From NCBI GenBank assembly GCA_028583405.1, contig CM053259.1, forward strand, positions 20,056,951 to 20,120,950: 64,000 bases of DNA. The letters are read 5' to 3'. The notes below the pieces were generated by a model. The model was not told the origin of the DNA, ran no database searches, and worked only from the letters and a program-made list of their open reading frames with translations. The stretch comes from Pogonophryne albipinna (lineage: Eukaryota; Chordata; Actinopteri; Perciformes; Artedidraconidae). Positions 31,558 through 61,651 of this stretch are shown here, one piece after another (the stretch's first letter is position 1; each line of letters opens with the position of its first letter). The translations under genes were made by a program, and so were the position numbers.

Positions 31558-32781
31558 CCCTCCGGTATCACTGTGGACGTTTTTGTCCATATGGGTCAAA
31601 TTTCACTTTTCATTTTGCAATAACTTTGGTTGTGTTGGTGCAAATGGCCTGATTATTTGTAACAAGGCTATTTTCTCGATCTATTTTGGAATTCCAATTT
31701 CAATTTTTGAAATCGGTCTTTAATTCACTGTGTAACAAATCGACTACGCAAATTAGTCATTCGAGACAAAAATGTCCACTGCAAAATGCTTTGATAAAAA
31801 CATTATATTAAAAGGTTTTTTTCACAACCTTTTTGGGTTCAATCTTTAAAGCAACTTCCACCCTAATAGAAAATATCAAAAATGTAATCATTTTCAGGAT
31901 TTTAACCCTTTAAATGCCATTTTGAATACATGAAACCGCTGTTTTTTTTCATGATGAAAACAGAGAAAATTTGTTATTTTCCAAAAAAATACATATCTGG
32001 GGACTGGCTCTTTTTTTTTATAACAGTCTTGGATATGTCAAAGATTAGCAACAAAATGGATTTTTTTGCATTATTAGTTTTTGCACAAAATGAGATTGAA
32101 CAAAAAAATTACAAATTAGTCATTCGGGACAAAAATGTCCACTTCCAAAAACTGCTCTAAAATGACAACAGATTAATATTTTTAAAAACTTTTTGGGGTT
32201 AAATCTTTCAATCAACTTCAGTCCTGATCAAAAATACCAAATGTTCAAATTATGTTCAGGATTTTAACCCTTGAACTGCCAGTTTGAAAACATGAATTTG
32301 CATTTTCTATGAAAAACATGCACAAAAAGGCAGTTATTTTCCATATGATAAATGTGGGGGGGGGCAGCTTTTTTTTTTAACACAGTCTTGGATATGTCAA
32401 AGATTAGCAACAACATTGATTTTGGTTGATTATTAGTTTTTGCACAGAATCAGATTAAACAAAAAACTCACACATTAGCCACTCGCGGACAAAAATCCCA
32501 TCCACTCCCATTATAACCACATATTTTGATCTCTCTGCCATACCGGTATAAAATCATGCATTTTGTAATGTCAGGGTTTTATATTGGAGGAAAATAGTTC
32601 AATTTGTCCTTTTTACTGTAAAAACCAGATGTGACATTTTACCATTTAATTACATGCTTGTCATTTCTTGGTTTCTTTGCCTGTTGTATAATGGGGCCCT
32701 GACAGCCATTGGAATACATGTATGCAACTAATATGATGTAGGTGTGTTGTATGGATGTGGAAGAGTGGTATCAGCTGAGAA

Positions 32782-32783
<2 letters not shown>

Positions 32784-32812
<29 letters not shown>
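32784..32812 (+). repeat. short (GT)n array inside piggyBac relic
   Basis: GT repeats of about 28 bp in the unique centre of the element. Confidence 0.8.
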
Positions 32813-32814
<2 letters not shown>

Positions 32815-33468
32815 GATGTACAGTGTGTGTGTACAGAGACAACAATATACAGTAGATTTGGTTTACAGCAAGTCGCAGTTTTCACCTCATATCTTTCTTT
32901 CTTTGTCTCTCACTCCCTCATTCCCAAACTCATACACACTCTTACATATTAAACCTCCTTATACCTTGTGTGAGTGATTGTGTGTGAGAATAAGACAGGA
33001 GTAAGTGTGCTCTCATGGCGTTTTGTTTTTCATTTGTGCTGTTTCATGTGTCTTTGAGGTAAACAGATGTATGATCTTGACCCAGCTTGACCTCGATGTT
33101 TTGAATTGTTTGAACTTCAAAGTCCTTTGATAATGTCAAGCAGACATACACAGCGATACATACACTCCTTGAAGTAAATAAAAACACCTGGCTGCAAAGC
33201 CAAAGCTTCAAATATGTGTAGTTTGGCTGGCTGGTCATTTCATTCCTGTGATACGCAACAAGCAGTAAGATGAAGAGGAGCTTCTCTGTGGGACAAGAGG
33301 TCTCTGCTCATGCAGCCCCTAACTTCAGCTGCAGGACTCATCCTCTGAAACAGAAACACCCTGAGAAGGAGAATCTGGTGTGGAGTTTGTAGTGGAGTCT
33401 GATCCTTCTTCGTCCGACCCTTCCCCTGAAAGTGGAGAGGACACCGAGGATCCCATCCCGTAGCTGCG

Positions 33469-34235
33469 CTACATTCCTCTGCACTATCCTATCCGGAGGA
33501 TCGTGTCCATCGTGGCAGTGGGAGGACATCAAAACATTTTCAAATCTGGTTTCCCTCTCACGAGGAAACGTCACGCTACATTCCTGCTGCAAGAGGTTTG
33601 GTTTCAGGGCCCACGCGTTATGCCATTACGAGTGGCATAAATAAGAATTCATGACGTGGAATCCTTCTTTGATTTATTCTTTACCCCTGAGATCATCAGC
33701 AGTATTGTCGACATGACACACCTGCATGGGGGAAGTTCGGTGGCAAACTGGAGGGATGTTGATGCCACAGATGTTTGAGCAAACATTGGATAGGATAGTG
33801 CAGAGGAATGTAGCGCAGCTACATTCCTCTGCACTATCCTATCCGGAGGATCGTATCCGTCATGGCAGTGGGTGGAGGACATCAAAACATTTTCAAATCT
33901 GGTTTCCCTCTCACGAGGAAACGCCGCGCTACATTCCTGCTGTCAGAGGTTTGGTTTCAGGGCCCACGCGTTATGCCATTACGAGTGGCATAAATAAGAA
34001 TTCATGACGTGGAATCCTTCTTTGATTTATTCTTTACCCCTGAGATCATCAGCAGTATTGTCGACATGACACACCTGCATGGGGGAAGTTCGGTGGCAAA
34101 CTGGAGGGATGTTGATGCCACAGATGTTTGAGCAAACATTGGATAGGACTATCTTATCCGGAGGATCGTATCCGTCATGGCAGTGGGTGGAGGACATCAA
34201 AACATTTTCAAATCTGGTTTCCCTCTCACGAGGAA
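33469..34235 (+). repeat. tandem duplication of transposase fragment
   Basis: A 350-bp unit beginning ctacattcctctgcac at 33469 is repeated from 33819, and a third, shortened unit starts near 34148. Each unit carries the FFDLFFTPEIISS-like fragment or part of it. The first two differ by a few bases only. Confidence 0.85.
33788..33844. repeat. 27-bp perfect palindrome with 3-nt spacer
   Basis: Arms 33788-33814 and 33818-33844 are exact reverse complements separated by gca. It lies exactly at the junction of the two 350-bp units. Confidence 0.9.
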
Positions 34236-34802
34236 ACATTTGGTATTTTTGATCAGGACTGAAGTTGATTGAAAGATTTAACCCCAAAAAGTTTTAAAAA
34301 ATATTAATCTGTTGTCATTTTAGAGCAGTTTTTGGAAGTGGACATTTTTGTCCCGAATGACTAATTTGTAACTTTTTTGTTCAATCTGATTTTGTGCAAA
34401 AACTAATAATGCAAAAAAATCAATTTTGTTGCTAATCTTTGACATATCCAAGACTGTTATAAAAAAAAAAAGAGCCAGTCCCCAGATATGTATTTTTTGG
34501 AAAATAACTAATTTTCTCTGTTTTCATCATGAAAAAAAACAGCGGTTTCATGTATTCAAAATGGCATTTAAAGGGTTAAAATCCTGAAAATGATTACATT
34601 TTTGGTATTTTCTATTAGGGCGGAAGTTGCTTTAAAGATTGAACCCAAAGAAGTTGTGAAAAAAACTTTTTATATATAACGTTTTTATCAAAGCATTTTG
34701 CAGTGGACATTTGTCTCGAATGACTAATTTGCGTAGTCCAATCGAATGATACCGGAGGGTTAAAGTAATAAAACTGAACCAACATTGTGTAACAAAGTCT
34801 GT

Positions 34803-34808
34803 TTTATT
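34803..34808 (-). terminator. polyadenylation signal of tmem64 (predicted)
   Basis: AATAAA on the minus strand only about 44 bp from the piggyBac end; it would close a 2.7-kb tmem64 3' UTR. Confidence 0.45.
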
Positions 34809-37472
34809 GTCTCTCTCATAAATAACACTGAACAAGCATTGTACAGCGATAAATATCAATATTTATACACTGTAAAATTATCTGTATTACAAAATACAGT
34901 ATATGTGTAATGCACTTGATACAGATGGGAAGTATTGCATTTCATAGCACCGAACGAGACCCTAAACGTGACCTTTGAGTTAATGACATCACACTGTCCT
35001 CCTCTTAACAGTCCAGTTACATCCCAGGTGCAGGTCTGTGTGGGTGTCTATGAAATACACTTCCCTTAGGAATCAGTTGTTGCATAACTATATCTAAGTT
35101 AAGTAGAAACCACCTAAGAGGAACGCCTTCACTGCTCATTTTCCCACAATCTCAAGTTTTCAAAATCTCAATGAACTGTCGCTGATCAAGTTTCATCGAT
35201 TAGATTTTTGCATTTAACGTGGTATAACGTTGACTTCATTGACTCACATTTTGTTTGGAGGGTGGGTCACTGCTAGAACTCAAAAGAATTTCTATGCCGT
35301 TAAAAAAAATGAATGGTGACTAGATTTGATAAAATCTTGCAGCCATAAAATGAGCTAATCTCTCTCTACCGAACCGTTCATTTCAAGTAAGAAACTGGAA
35401 AACGTGTCTAAATTGCATTTAGAAGATTTTCATAATGAGAGGTCTGATCTCTGAACATCAATGAGGGATCGGTATGTTTCGGGACTCCAGAGGTTTTCTG
35501 TGTCTCTTTCACTCAAGTCAGTGGCAACGCAGAAATATCTGTCAGAGGCAGCGGGAGGCAACAGGCAGGTGGAACACTGAAACAATAACCTGTAGTATTT
35601 ATATTCAGCCTTACAGAGGAACATGGCTCGACTAACAACTCAAAAGCAGTTTTTGTTCCCTCATGTTCACGAGTCAGTTTTTAACATCCGTAGTAAACAG
35701 CTCTTCTCAACAGATCTCATGATTTCTATCATATTGTTTTTGCTTTCAAACATTATTGCTAAATTCAGACAGCAAGGGGCCCTTTCAATCAACACTTAGC
35801 ATGACAATAACTCTACAGCTTTGAAGAGGACTGACAGCATGGAATGTTTAGGGAGAACATTAAATCTGGCTTTGAAGAAAGAAAAACAAACTTTAGTACA
35901 AAAAATTTAAAACTAAAATGTGTGCCAGCATTACAAATACACAGAGATGAAGATTTCATATAGGAGCCCTTATTATTCCTCAACCAGACTTTGTCTGAGG
36001 AGCAGCATCACAATAATTCATGTAAAAATAAAAAACATTATCACATTCATCACTTAGTGTCCGTGTTGTGTTTGATTGTCGGCTTCTGAGACACATCAGC
36101 TTCAACTTTTGAGCAACCAAACCCCTTCCAAGTGTAACTCATCTGTATGAAAATAATGTACATCTGTTTGTAGTGGACTGTGCAAGAGAACCTACAGAAT
36201 GAGAGCTTTGTCGTATTATAAAGAACCGGTCCATAATTAACATTAAGTAATAAAATACTGTCAGTCAGAAGTCACATATAGCCTCAGTGTCATGATAAGC
36301 TTTACCTAATGATGGCACATACAAAATAACAGCTTCTCTATCTCATCTAGCTTACTCACATAGAATCTAAGTAAAACCTTAAATAAACTCAGCTTTGTGT
36401 TATGTTGATGCTTTAGAGCATTTCTGATTAGTTTGGTTCCAGCACTGAAATACCACATTCATGCCATTTAATCACCGCTTGTTGATGTATTGCACAGAAT
36501 TGTCAAAACAACTATTTTAAAACACAAATTATATAATAATCCTAATGGATAATCTCACAGCCAAAGATGTATAACGAAAAAACAAATGTAAAACCTAATT
36601 GAAAATGAATATAAACATTAACAAGAAAGCTTGACATCTCGGTCTGGGCGCAGTGTAGCAGAACGTGTGTCTGTGCTACCGAGGAGCTGATGATCACTTC
36701 AACCTTCCTGGCAGAAACATTCCTGAGTTTCGTGCTGTGAAATCTGCTCTGCTCCCCAGCTGCTCTTATCAAAAAACTGGCGGATTCAGCTGATGTGGTA
36801 GGAAGCCAGCAGAAATCACACAGTAGTTCTCGCTGAGAGCTCCCCCCTCTCTCCATAGTCCGAAAATAAGACACTTAAAAAAGGAACTGGACTAAAAAGC
36901 CAAATTTTCTTTTACAAAAGTAATAAGGCCCTTATTATTTGTACCGTGAATTAGCACTGGATGCAGATCATAAATAACTTGAGTCAAATAAAAACAGATG
37001 AAGTGAAAGGTGCATAGGTTGGCATTTCTTTGACACTGAAATGGAGATTCCTTGGTTCTCTAGAAAGCTCCAGATTGCACATTCATGGTGTTAGCAGGCA
37101 GTTAATGCCTAGTTATGGTTTGTACGGACTCACTCATTTAGCCGCCTCTTAAATCTCTAAATATCATCATTTCATTGACAACTCCTATAACAAAGTAAAC
37201 TAAGTTAATAGGTTGAAAAGTGCCTTAAAAAAAAAAGAAAAAAAAACATCCAACAAGATGTGTAGCATCTTCCATCAGCACCGTTTCTTAAAGGGTGCGT
37301 GGTCCACACATCTAAAACATCGTACCGACTAAGGATGTACGCTTTCAGGGTTTTTCTCCATAGTGTTGCCACAACAAGATTTGGGAAATTATAAACCCCC
37401 CGAAAACATTTCAGACACCGTCTAAACATAGAGGGGCTCTGAAGTCTTACAATTCAGCGACTGAGTGGTAGG
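34809..37472 (-). other. tmem64: tmem64 3' UTR (predicted)
   Basis: Noncoding sequence between the tmem64 stop and the predicted poly(A) signal. AT-rich, no other gene supported. Confidence 0.45.
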
Positions 37473-49440
<11,968 letters not shown>

Positions 49441-52194
49441 TCAGAGCGCTACTGCTGTCATCGCGAGATTTCTTTTACGGGGTTCCACGACAAATTGTTT
49501 TTGTTTTTGGATCAATGATCAATTATGGATGGGGTAGTTTGATGGTGGAGCTTGAGTTTATTGTAACGGCTTTATTTGAGCTTCTATTGTTGGGTTGTTG
49601 GATACGTTATAATCTATCTCTCATGTTTAAAGAAGCATACAACTGAATTATTAAGTACATTTGGATGTAAACTACTCCACCAGAAAGTTGCATCAATATG
49701 ATTTAGTTCCTTTAATAAGTATTAAGGAATTAATCAAAAAGGGACAAAAGTAGTAACACTCCCTCTGTATTTGTTTGGTATAATTTATATATTGATATAG
49801 ACTGAGAGAAAAGTGTTAAAGTTACCAGAGGTGTGTCTGAAAATATTGGAATGCTGTTATTCAAGTAATGCAGTTACTGTTGGGGAAAACATTTCTTCTA
49901 TTATCGAACACATAAAAGGACAACTCATGTCTTTGGGACTTTGCCTTTTTGGCATAACCCTACTCTATCAGTGCTGCTGTTAGATACTCAAACATATTCA
50001 AAATAAAATGCATGTATACACACCAGCACATGTGCAAAACAAATACATCATCATTACATTTTAATAATAATTTCGTCTGTCAGACATTGCTATCACATGC
50101 GTTTCCACTAACAACTACCATTATTATTTAGATTAAATTACTATCGATTATCAATAAGGTAGCAGTGATGGAAGATACTTAGATTGATTGCTTAAGTAGG
50201 CTTTACAAATAACACAACATACAATTCACTAAAGACACAAATCCATTAACACACACTTTAATGTAGCTTGCTTTTTGCAGTTCACTATTGACCCTATAAC
50301 AAAGCATCATAAGTTATAATAATTTAAAAGAAAATAGTGTACAATTTATTAACATGGAAAGTATATATAATAAATAATGGCTATGTTATCATATAATTAA
50401 TATTATTAGCTTATAATTACAAATGTTGTCCAAAGGTTGGATTGTTTAGAACAAGGCTTCTCGTGGGTTTAGGTTAAATCGTAATCTGCTAAATCATAGC
50501 ATTCAAATAAATGAGTACAATGTTCCTCTAAAATGTAGTAAAGTAACAAAAAGTGCAAAAAACTAAACAAAGTCCATTCTTTTTAAAATTGTAGGCTATA
50601 GGAGCAGTTCATGAATATATTTGTACAACGTTTTACATAAGACAAATAATATGGTCATCAATTATTAACGGAAATCATATCACACACAAAATTGAATTCT
50701 ACTTGATCAATTTAGAACAATAAATGTGTAGCAGAGTTTGCATTCATATTCTCCTGTATTTCTGAGAGCATACAATAAAGTATTAGCCTGGGGGTTATCT
50801 CCCTGCTTGGTATGCTCATCATAAATTCATAATGAGGGGAGTGGAGCAGACAATGTGTGCATTCATGCAAACTGCTCACCGCCTGACTCCCAGCTGTTGG
50901 TAAGAGGTTTTTTTTGTAGCTGTCCCTAAAAAGTTGCCTCGGCTTCCTGAAAAGCTTTCATTTTGAAGTAGTACATACAGATAGATTATACTACACCAAA
51001 TGCTTATATTTAATTAGTTTTTGCGTTGAGATTGAAGACAGCAGTGCTGTTTTAACACTCCACTAGATGGAACTGTTGCACAGTTTTACAACCAATCAAT
51101 TTGCAGGGTTTATTCATGAGTTGCATTGATGTACAGGCTACATGTGGAACATCATGCAGGCTTGACAATAATCTGGTCTGACAAGATCAACAGGTTTAAC
51201 ATCTGAGGTGCAAACTGTTACATAAGTAAAGCTATTTTTTTGTAAGTGCTTCTTTCTCAAGTGTTTTTCTTTCCCTTTATTATTCTTTTAAAATTAAAAG
51301 TTGTGAACTTATTTTTGCTATTTGGAATTTTGTGGTTATGTCAACCACTGTATGTTACCTAACACTTTGGTCAACTTAAAGGAGAACATATACATTTAGA
51401 AACCCTAAATACATTAAATTAAGTAGGCTAGATGATCGAATATATAAGGCAAAAGAAATAGAAGAAGAAGAGACTACCTCACATTATTATTTAACTAAAT
51501 GTCAAAGTCCAAAGAGGACTTTAACTCAAGCTGAAATTATCTTTTGTCTGGCCTTCATCTTTAAAAATAAACAAATATATAATAGGCTACTATATAAATC
51601 TTTATAGCTTATAGGATTCCTATTTGGGCATAGCCTACGTTACATTTGTTGCTGCTAATTTGGCTTTATTCGGTAGATATGTTTGATTCTAGACATAATT
51701 ATCTGTCATTAAAAGTACATCTTTCATTTATTGATTTATTTTCCTAAAGTGCGATACTGAAGTTGCATTTGAGTGACATTTCGCTTCCTCCAATGTAGGT
51801 TTGCACCACAGTCTATGGTTTGCACTCATCACAACAGCAGCAAGCCGACAGAGCACATGGCAGGAAGTTAAGTGACTTCGCTTTCATAATAAAAGCATAC
51901 GTATTCAGGAAACGTATCGTTGTGTGTGGCAGTCATGCAAACAATAGCGTCAAAACTATACACAGAAACATGTGTAGCGAAATGAGGGCAGACAAAAACA
52001 TCTAGAATAGGTTGGTCGTGGTATTGATGTAATAGTGAAAGTGTGATGTGTTAAACCTTAATCCGGAAGTTGTGTCTTTTATTCCGTCTGACTTGACCGC
52101 GTTAAACAGTCGCTCTTTTTGACCATTGGCTTTGATCAGATAAGAGGTTCACGCGGACACATTCCCCTGCACTTCTGAAGCTACATTTTGAAAG
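49441..52194. other. tmem64-necab1 divergent intergenic region
   Basis: 2.7 kb of AT-rich sequence, no supported gene. The last 120 bp before the necab1 ATG are more GC-rich and probably hold its promoter and 5' UTR. Confidence 0.5.
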
Positions 52195-58032
<5,838 letters not shown>

Positions 58033-58599
58033 GTAAGTACATTTTTTTGCTTTATTATATTCTTACTTTATTCCATAGAGGTCAGAAGTGAGTTGTGAAT
58101 AATGGAGGAGATGTAGAAGGTGATGCTGTTTGGATTTAATGGAACTTGGCAGCTTTACGACATTTGGATTGCAAAGTAACTTTGTTTTCTTATGTTGCTT
58201 TTAATTATGTCCAACTATCGTGTTGAGGACACTAGCTGTCAGAGGGAACGGTGTATTTATGGAGCCCACATGAGCTGGAGGAACACATCAAATGTTTATT
58301 AACAAATTAAAATAGTTAAAATGGTTACGTTTAGTTATGAGACCTTTATATATTGTATTCATATTTCTACTCGTTCACAAAAAGCTTCTACCTTTTTGAT
58401 TTCTATAAAGATGAGTAGATCTTTCACACACTATTAAACTGGATGTTTGAATGGATGTGAAAAATGACATCAATAGTTTTTCTGTCTTTATTGATGCAAG
58501 TATTCAGGCATCAAGTTTATTCAATGAAATCACAATCTGCAGACAGACATGTTGAGCTGTGGTCTGAAATTGTTGTTACATTGAGAATGAATACTTCGT

Positions 58600-59095
58600 T
58601 TAACAAGTTAGTTGAACGAAGATCCAAATCAGGATGAAACTTTCCAGCGTTAATGTCATCGAGGCCTGACATATTGATGGAAGTGATGTCTTCTTCATGG
58701 AGGATGTGATATGGCGGACATTACATTTCCTCAACACAGACGTAAGTTCTTGCTCAGATAAGATCATTGTATTTCCCATTTGCAGGTTAAAGATTAAACA
58801 AAACTATTACATAAAAAGGCAGTTCATCTAGACAAAGATTTAACTTTCAATTGATCAAATCTACTAATATCTTTCTTCAATATTGTTGAAAAAAAGATTG
58901 TTCTGTGTTCATGTCCCTTCTTAATAGAAATCAATCAATGTGACAACAACAACAACAATCATTTTGTCTGCAACTCCAGCATCGTGCGGCTCCCTCTTCG
59001 CCATGCGCTGAAGGTGAAGCTGGAGCCGTTGCTGCCATTCGTTCTCCTGAAAGATGGAGCTACACTTCAGGACATTTACCCTTTGAAACGTGATA
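58600..59095 (-). pseudogene. inverted fragment of a C-type lectin gene
   Basis: On the minus strand, 59060-58990 encodes SNGSSFTFSAW, matching the SDGSAFTFAAW of the lectin gene at 63.5 kb, and 58745-58715 encodes TYVCVEEM plus stop, matching its AYICAQDM end; the following 3' UTR (58714-58630) is also closely similar to 63719-63810. An in-frame stop precedes the last Cys, and the 5' exons are absent. A decayed partial copy. Confidence 0.75.
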
Positions 59096-60840
59096 AAGGC
59101 ACAGTACCAACAATTGACTATTTTGATTAGGCCTGGCTCAAGCCTTGAAGGTATTGAGACAATAATTCAGATAGTGTCAAGAACTAGGGAGGATAATATG
59201 TTTTAATATCAATTGTACAGAAAACAGTTTACCTCTTTTAACAATGTATGCACAAACAGAGTATATGAACAACGGGTTAAACCCTCAAACATTTTGAATG
59301 CATGTATCTAGTCATCTTAACCCATGGTAGGCCTTCAGCAAGCTAACTGGCAATGTGTCATGAAACATAAGTATTGTTACTTTACTAGAGGAGTCTCCAT
59401 GTACAATTGTATTTGTGCTAGCAATGTGTTATAGTTGTAGAACATATTTTTAAAGAAACAGTTTAATGGAATGGACGTATTGGCTCTTCAGCAGAAACTT
59501 TGATAAGGAGAAGGATTTTTATGAAAGTTGCATTTCAAACCATACTGTGCTACTTGAATAAAAACTCAAACAATAAATGTATTTCAATGTGTAACAACAT
59601 CTAACAGAACCATGTTAGTTCACTTTAAACAGGTGAGTTTATGTTTAAATAAATGTGTCTGTCTTTTTTCCTATGTTTAAACTGAAAATAAACTTAATTT
59701 AAAATCATGACTGATCTGTTTGAAGAGAAAATAGGGAATGCAATACAACACACTGCATGGTCGTACACAGAAAAACGACATTTGCATGTTTGCATTCAGA
59801 CAAAGCAGAAGAGCTTAACCACTGGGCTCTTTCAAACATGTTTTTGATGAATTAAAATTAAAGCTGTTTTAACTTTTAAAACAATTAATTTAATTTTGTG
59901 CCATCCAAGCACCCTTATAGAACATTTCTCTGAGTTCTGAGAGGAAGGATTAAAGTCATATCTTTGATGATGATCTGATGTTGCAGAAGCAGGCAGCGAG
60001 TTATTAATGGAGAGGAAACGCAGTCTTTATAAACTTTCAGCTGTGGCTCGAAGCGTTTCATTCTCTGCTTGCAAAGCACTGTCTAACTATTTCAAAGAGG
60101 AACAGATTCAGCACACCTTTAGTAAATACAGAAAATTATTTGAACACCCTAAAGCGTATATTCATTAAATAATATTGATAAAAGTCAAACAAACCCTTTT
60201 TATTATCATACTGCTACTGTTCAGCACCGCAGACGGATGTGGCCGATGCTAAGTGGCTCAATGCTTCTCTGATCAAACATAAAGTTCATATTTTATTCTA
60301 AATTAAACTTAGTTACATTATCCATTACTCTTATCTTACTCTATCTTGGTTTGCAAGGACTCTCTTTGCCTAACCCATTACTCCCGCCCTTTTTTCACAC
60401 ATATGTCAGACTTAAAGATAACTGTCATGATGATGTGAATACAAAGATAATTGAGTTGCATTATGGGAATGAGGTTGTCTTGATGATGACTGAAATATAT
60501 GAAACTCAAGACTCTGTGTATGTTATTTCTTTCTACAATACATACACGTTGAAACTAAAAGGTGTGACTTGAGCCGAACAATATGTCCTTACTCTAAAAA
60601 AACGCTATTTAAATTAAATTAGGTTAAGTTAATTGAGTTAATTAGAAGTTAAACAAGATTACACCTTAACATCCAGAGGGGTTTGTTCAAAGGCCGCGTA
60701 TAAACCCTAAATTGTCCAAGGTGGAGTAATATTGGCTCATTTCACACCTTCCTTTCATGGGAAATTGCCCAATTGTATTGAACGTGTCCTCATTGGAATA
60801 ATTAAACAGTGTTTAAATGAACTCTTTAAGCCACAGCTGA
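59096..60840. other. necab1 intron 3, between lectin sequences
   Basis: AT-rich; no supported feature. Confidence 0.5.
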
Positions 60841-60843
60841 AGG

Positions 60844-60852
60844 TTTATAAAG
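60844..60852 (+). promoter_or_regulatory. TATA box of lectin gene
   Basis: TTATAAAGA about 85 bp before a GTAAG donor (60931) that would end a short noncoding first exon (about 60872-60930). Confidence 0.5.
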
Positions 60853-61101
60853 ACTGCATTTTCTTCTCCCTCCATCACTCGCTACCTTCTTCCGCAAAGA
60901 CAACATCATCAGATAATCCTCACAACAAAGGTAAGACTTTCCTCTCAGCATTGCATCAAATGATTATTCTTAATTATACTAGGAATTTTCTTCCAAAAGA
61001 TGACTTTTTTTTAAGGGTGTATAATATTGTATTGAAAAGTTAAAAAGTAAAATTGAAAGCATTTCCAATTTTAATGAATTAAAAACGTGTTTGAATCAGC
61101 C

Positions 61102-61560
61102 CAGTGTATGGAAGTAAATCTGTTCCATCTGAACAATTATGCATTGAAATTATGTATCTGGATCTTTTGCCTCTGAATTTCGTTGTTCGAAAACACATTG
61201 TTTTCACCTTTTTTTTTAATGTTCACAAATTCAGCTGCAAAGATTTAGCGACAAAAAATGTAGATCATCATCCTGGAACCCAAGGAAAAGCAATCGATTG
61301 TAGATCAAGTCAAACGCCCAGCCAAATCAAGCTACGCTTATTCACTGCGTTGGTCACGGAAATGGATTTGTGACTGAACTTTTGCCGCTGAATTTGTGAA
61401 CATTGAAAAAAAAATGTGAAAACGAGTTGTAGAAAATTCGAACAATGAATTTCAGAGGCAAACAATTCAGATACATAATTTCAATGCACAATTATTAAGT
61501 GAAAGACAATGGCTTTTTAATTTCTAAATCAGATGGAACATATTGACTTCCATACCAGTG
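61102..61560. mobile_element. long inverted-repeat MITE in lectin intron 1
   Basis: Ends cagtgtatggaagtaaat and, inverted, cactggtatggaagtcaat; the arms (about 140-180 bp, with an insertion in the right arm) share ttatgtatctg, tttgcctctgaa and tgttcacaaattcag. No target duplication resolved; no coding capacity. Confidence 0.75.
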
Positions 61561-61651
61561 TTAAGGCTCTTTAGAGTATCTGAATGCAAACATGTGTTTT
61601 CTGCGACCACGCAGTGTGTTGTATTTACTTTCCTATTTCATATTTACACAG

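Larger units (their letters stand above)
31558..34759 (+). mobile_element. defective piggyBac-type transposon, 3.2 kb
   Basis: Perfect 13-bp terminal inverted repeats CCCTCCGGTATCA, bounded by TTAA at 31554-31557 and 34760-34763: the hallmark of piggyBac. Subterminal arms of about 500 bp are inverted copies of each other (about 31740-32260 and 34235-34740). Near-palindromic GGACAAAAATGTCC boxes recur (31575-31588, 32127-32140, 34340-34353). Internally, a piggyBac-transposase-like N-terminal piece remains (acidic DPSSSDPSPESGEDTEDP near 33400; FFDLFFTPEIISSIVDM near 33665 and again near 34020) but with stops and duplications, and the catalytic Asp region is absent. It cannot encode its own transposase. 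Confidence 0.88.
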
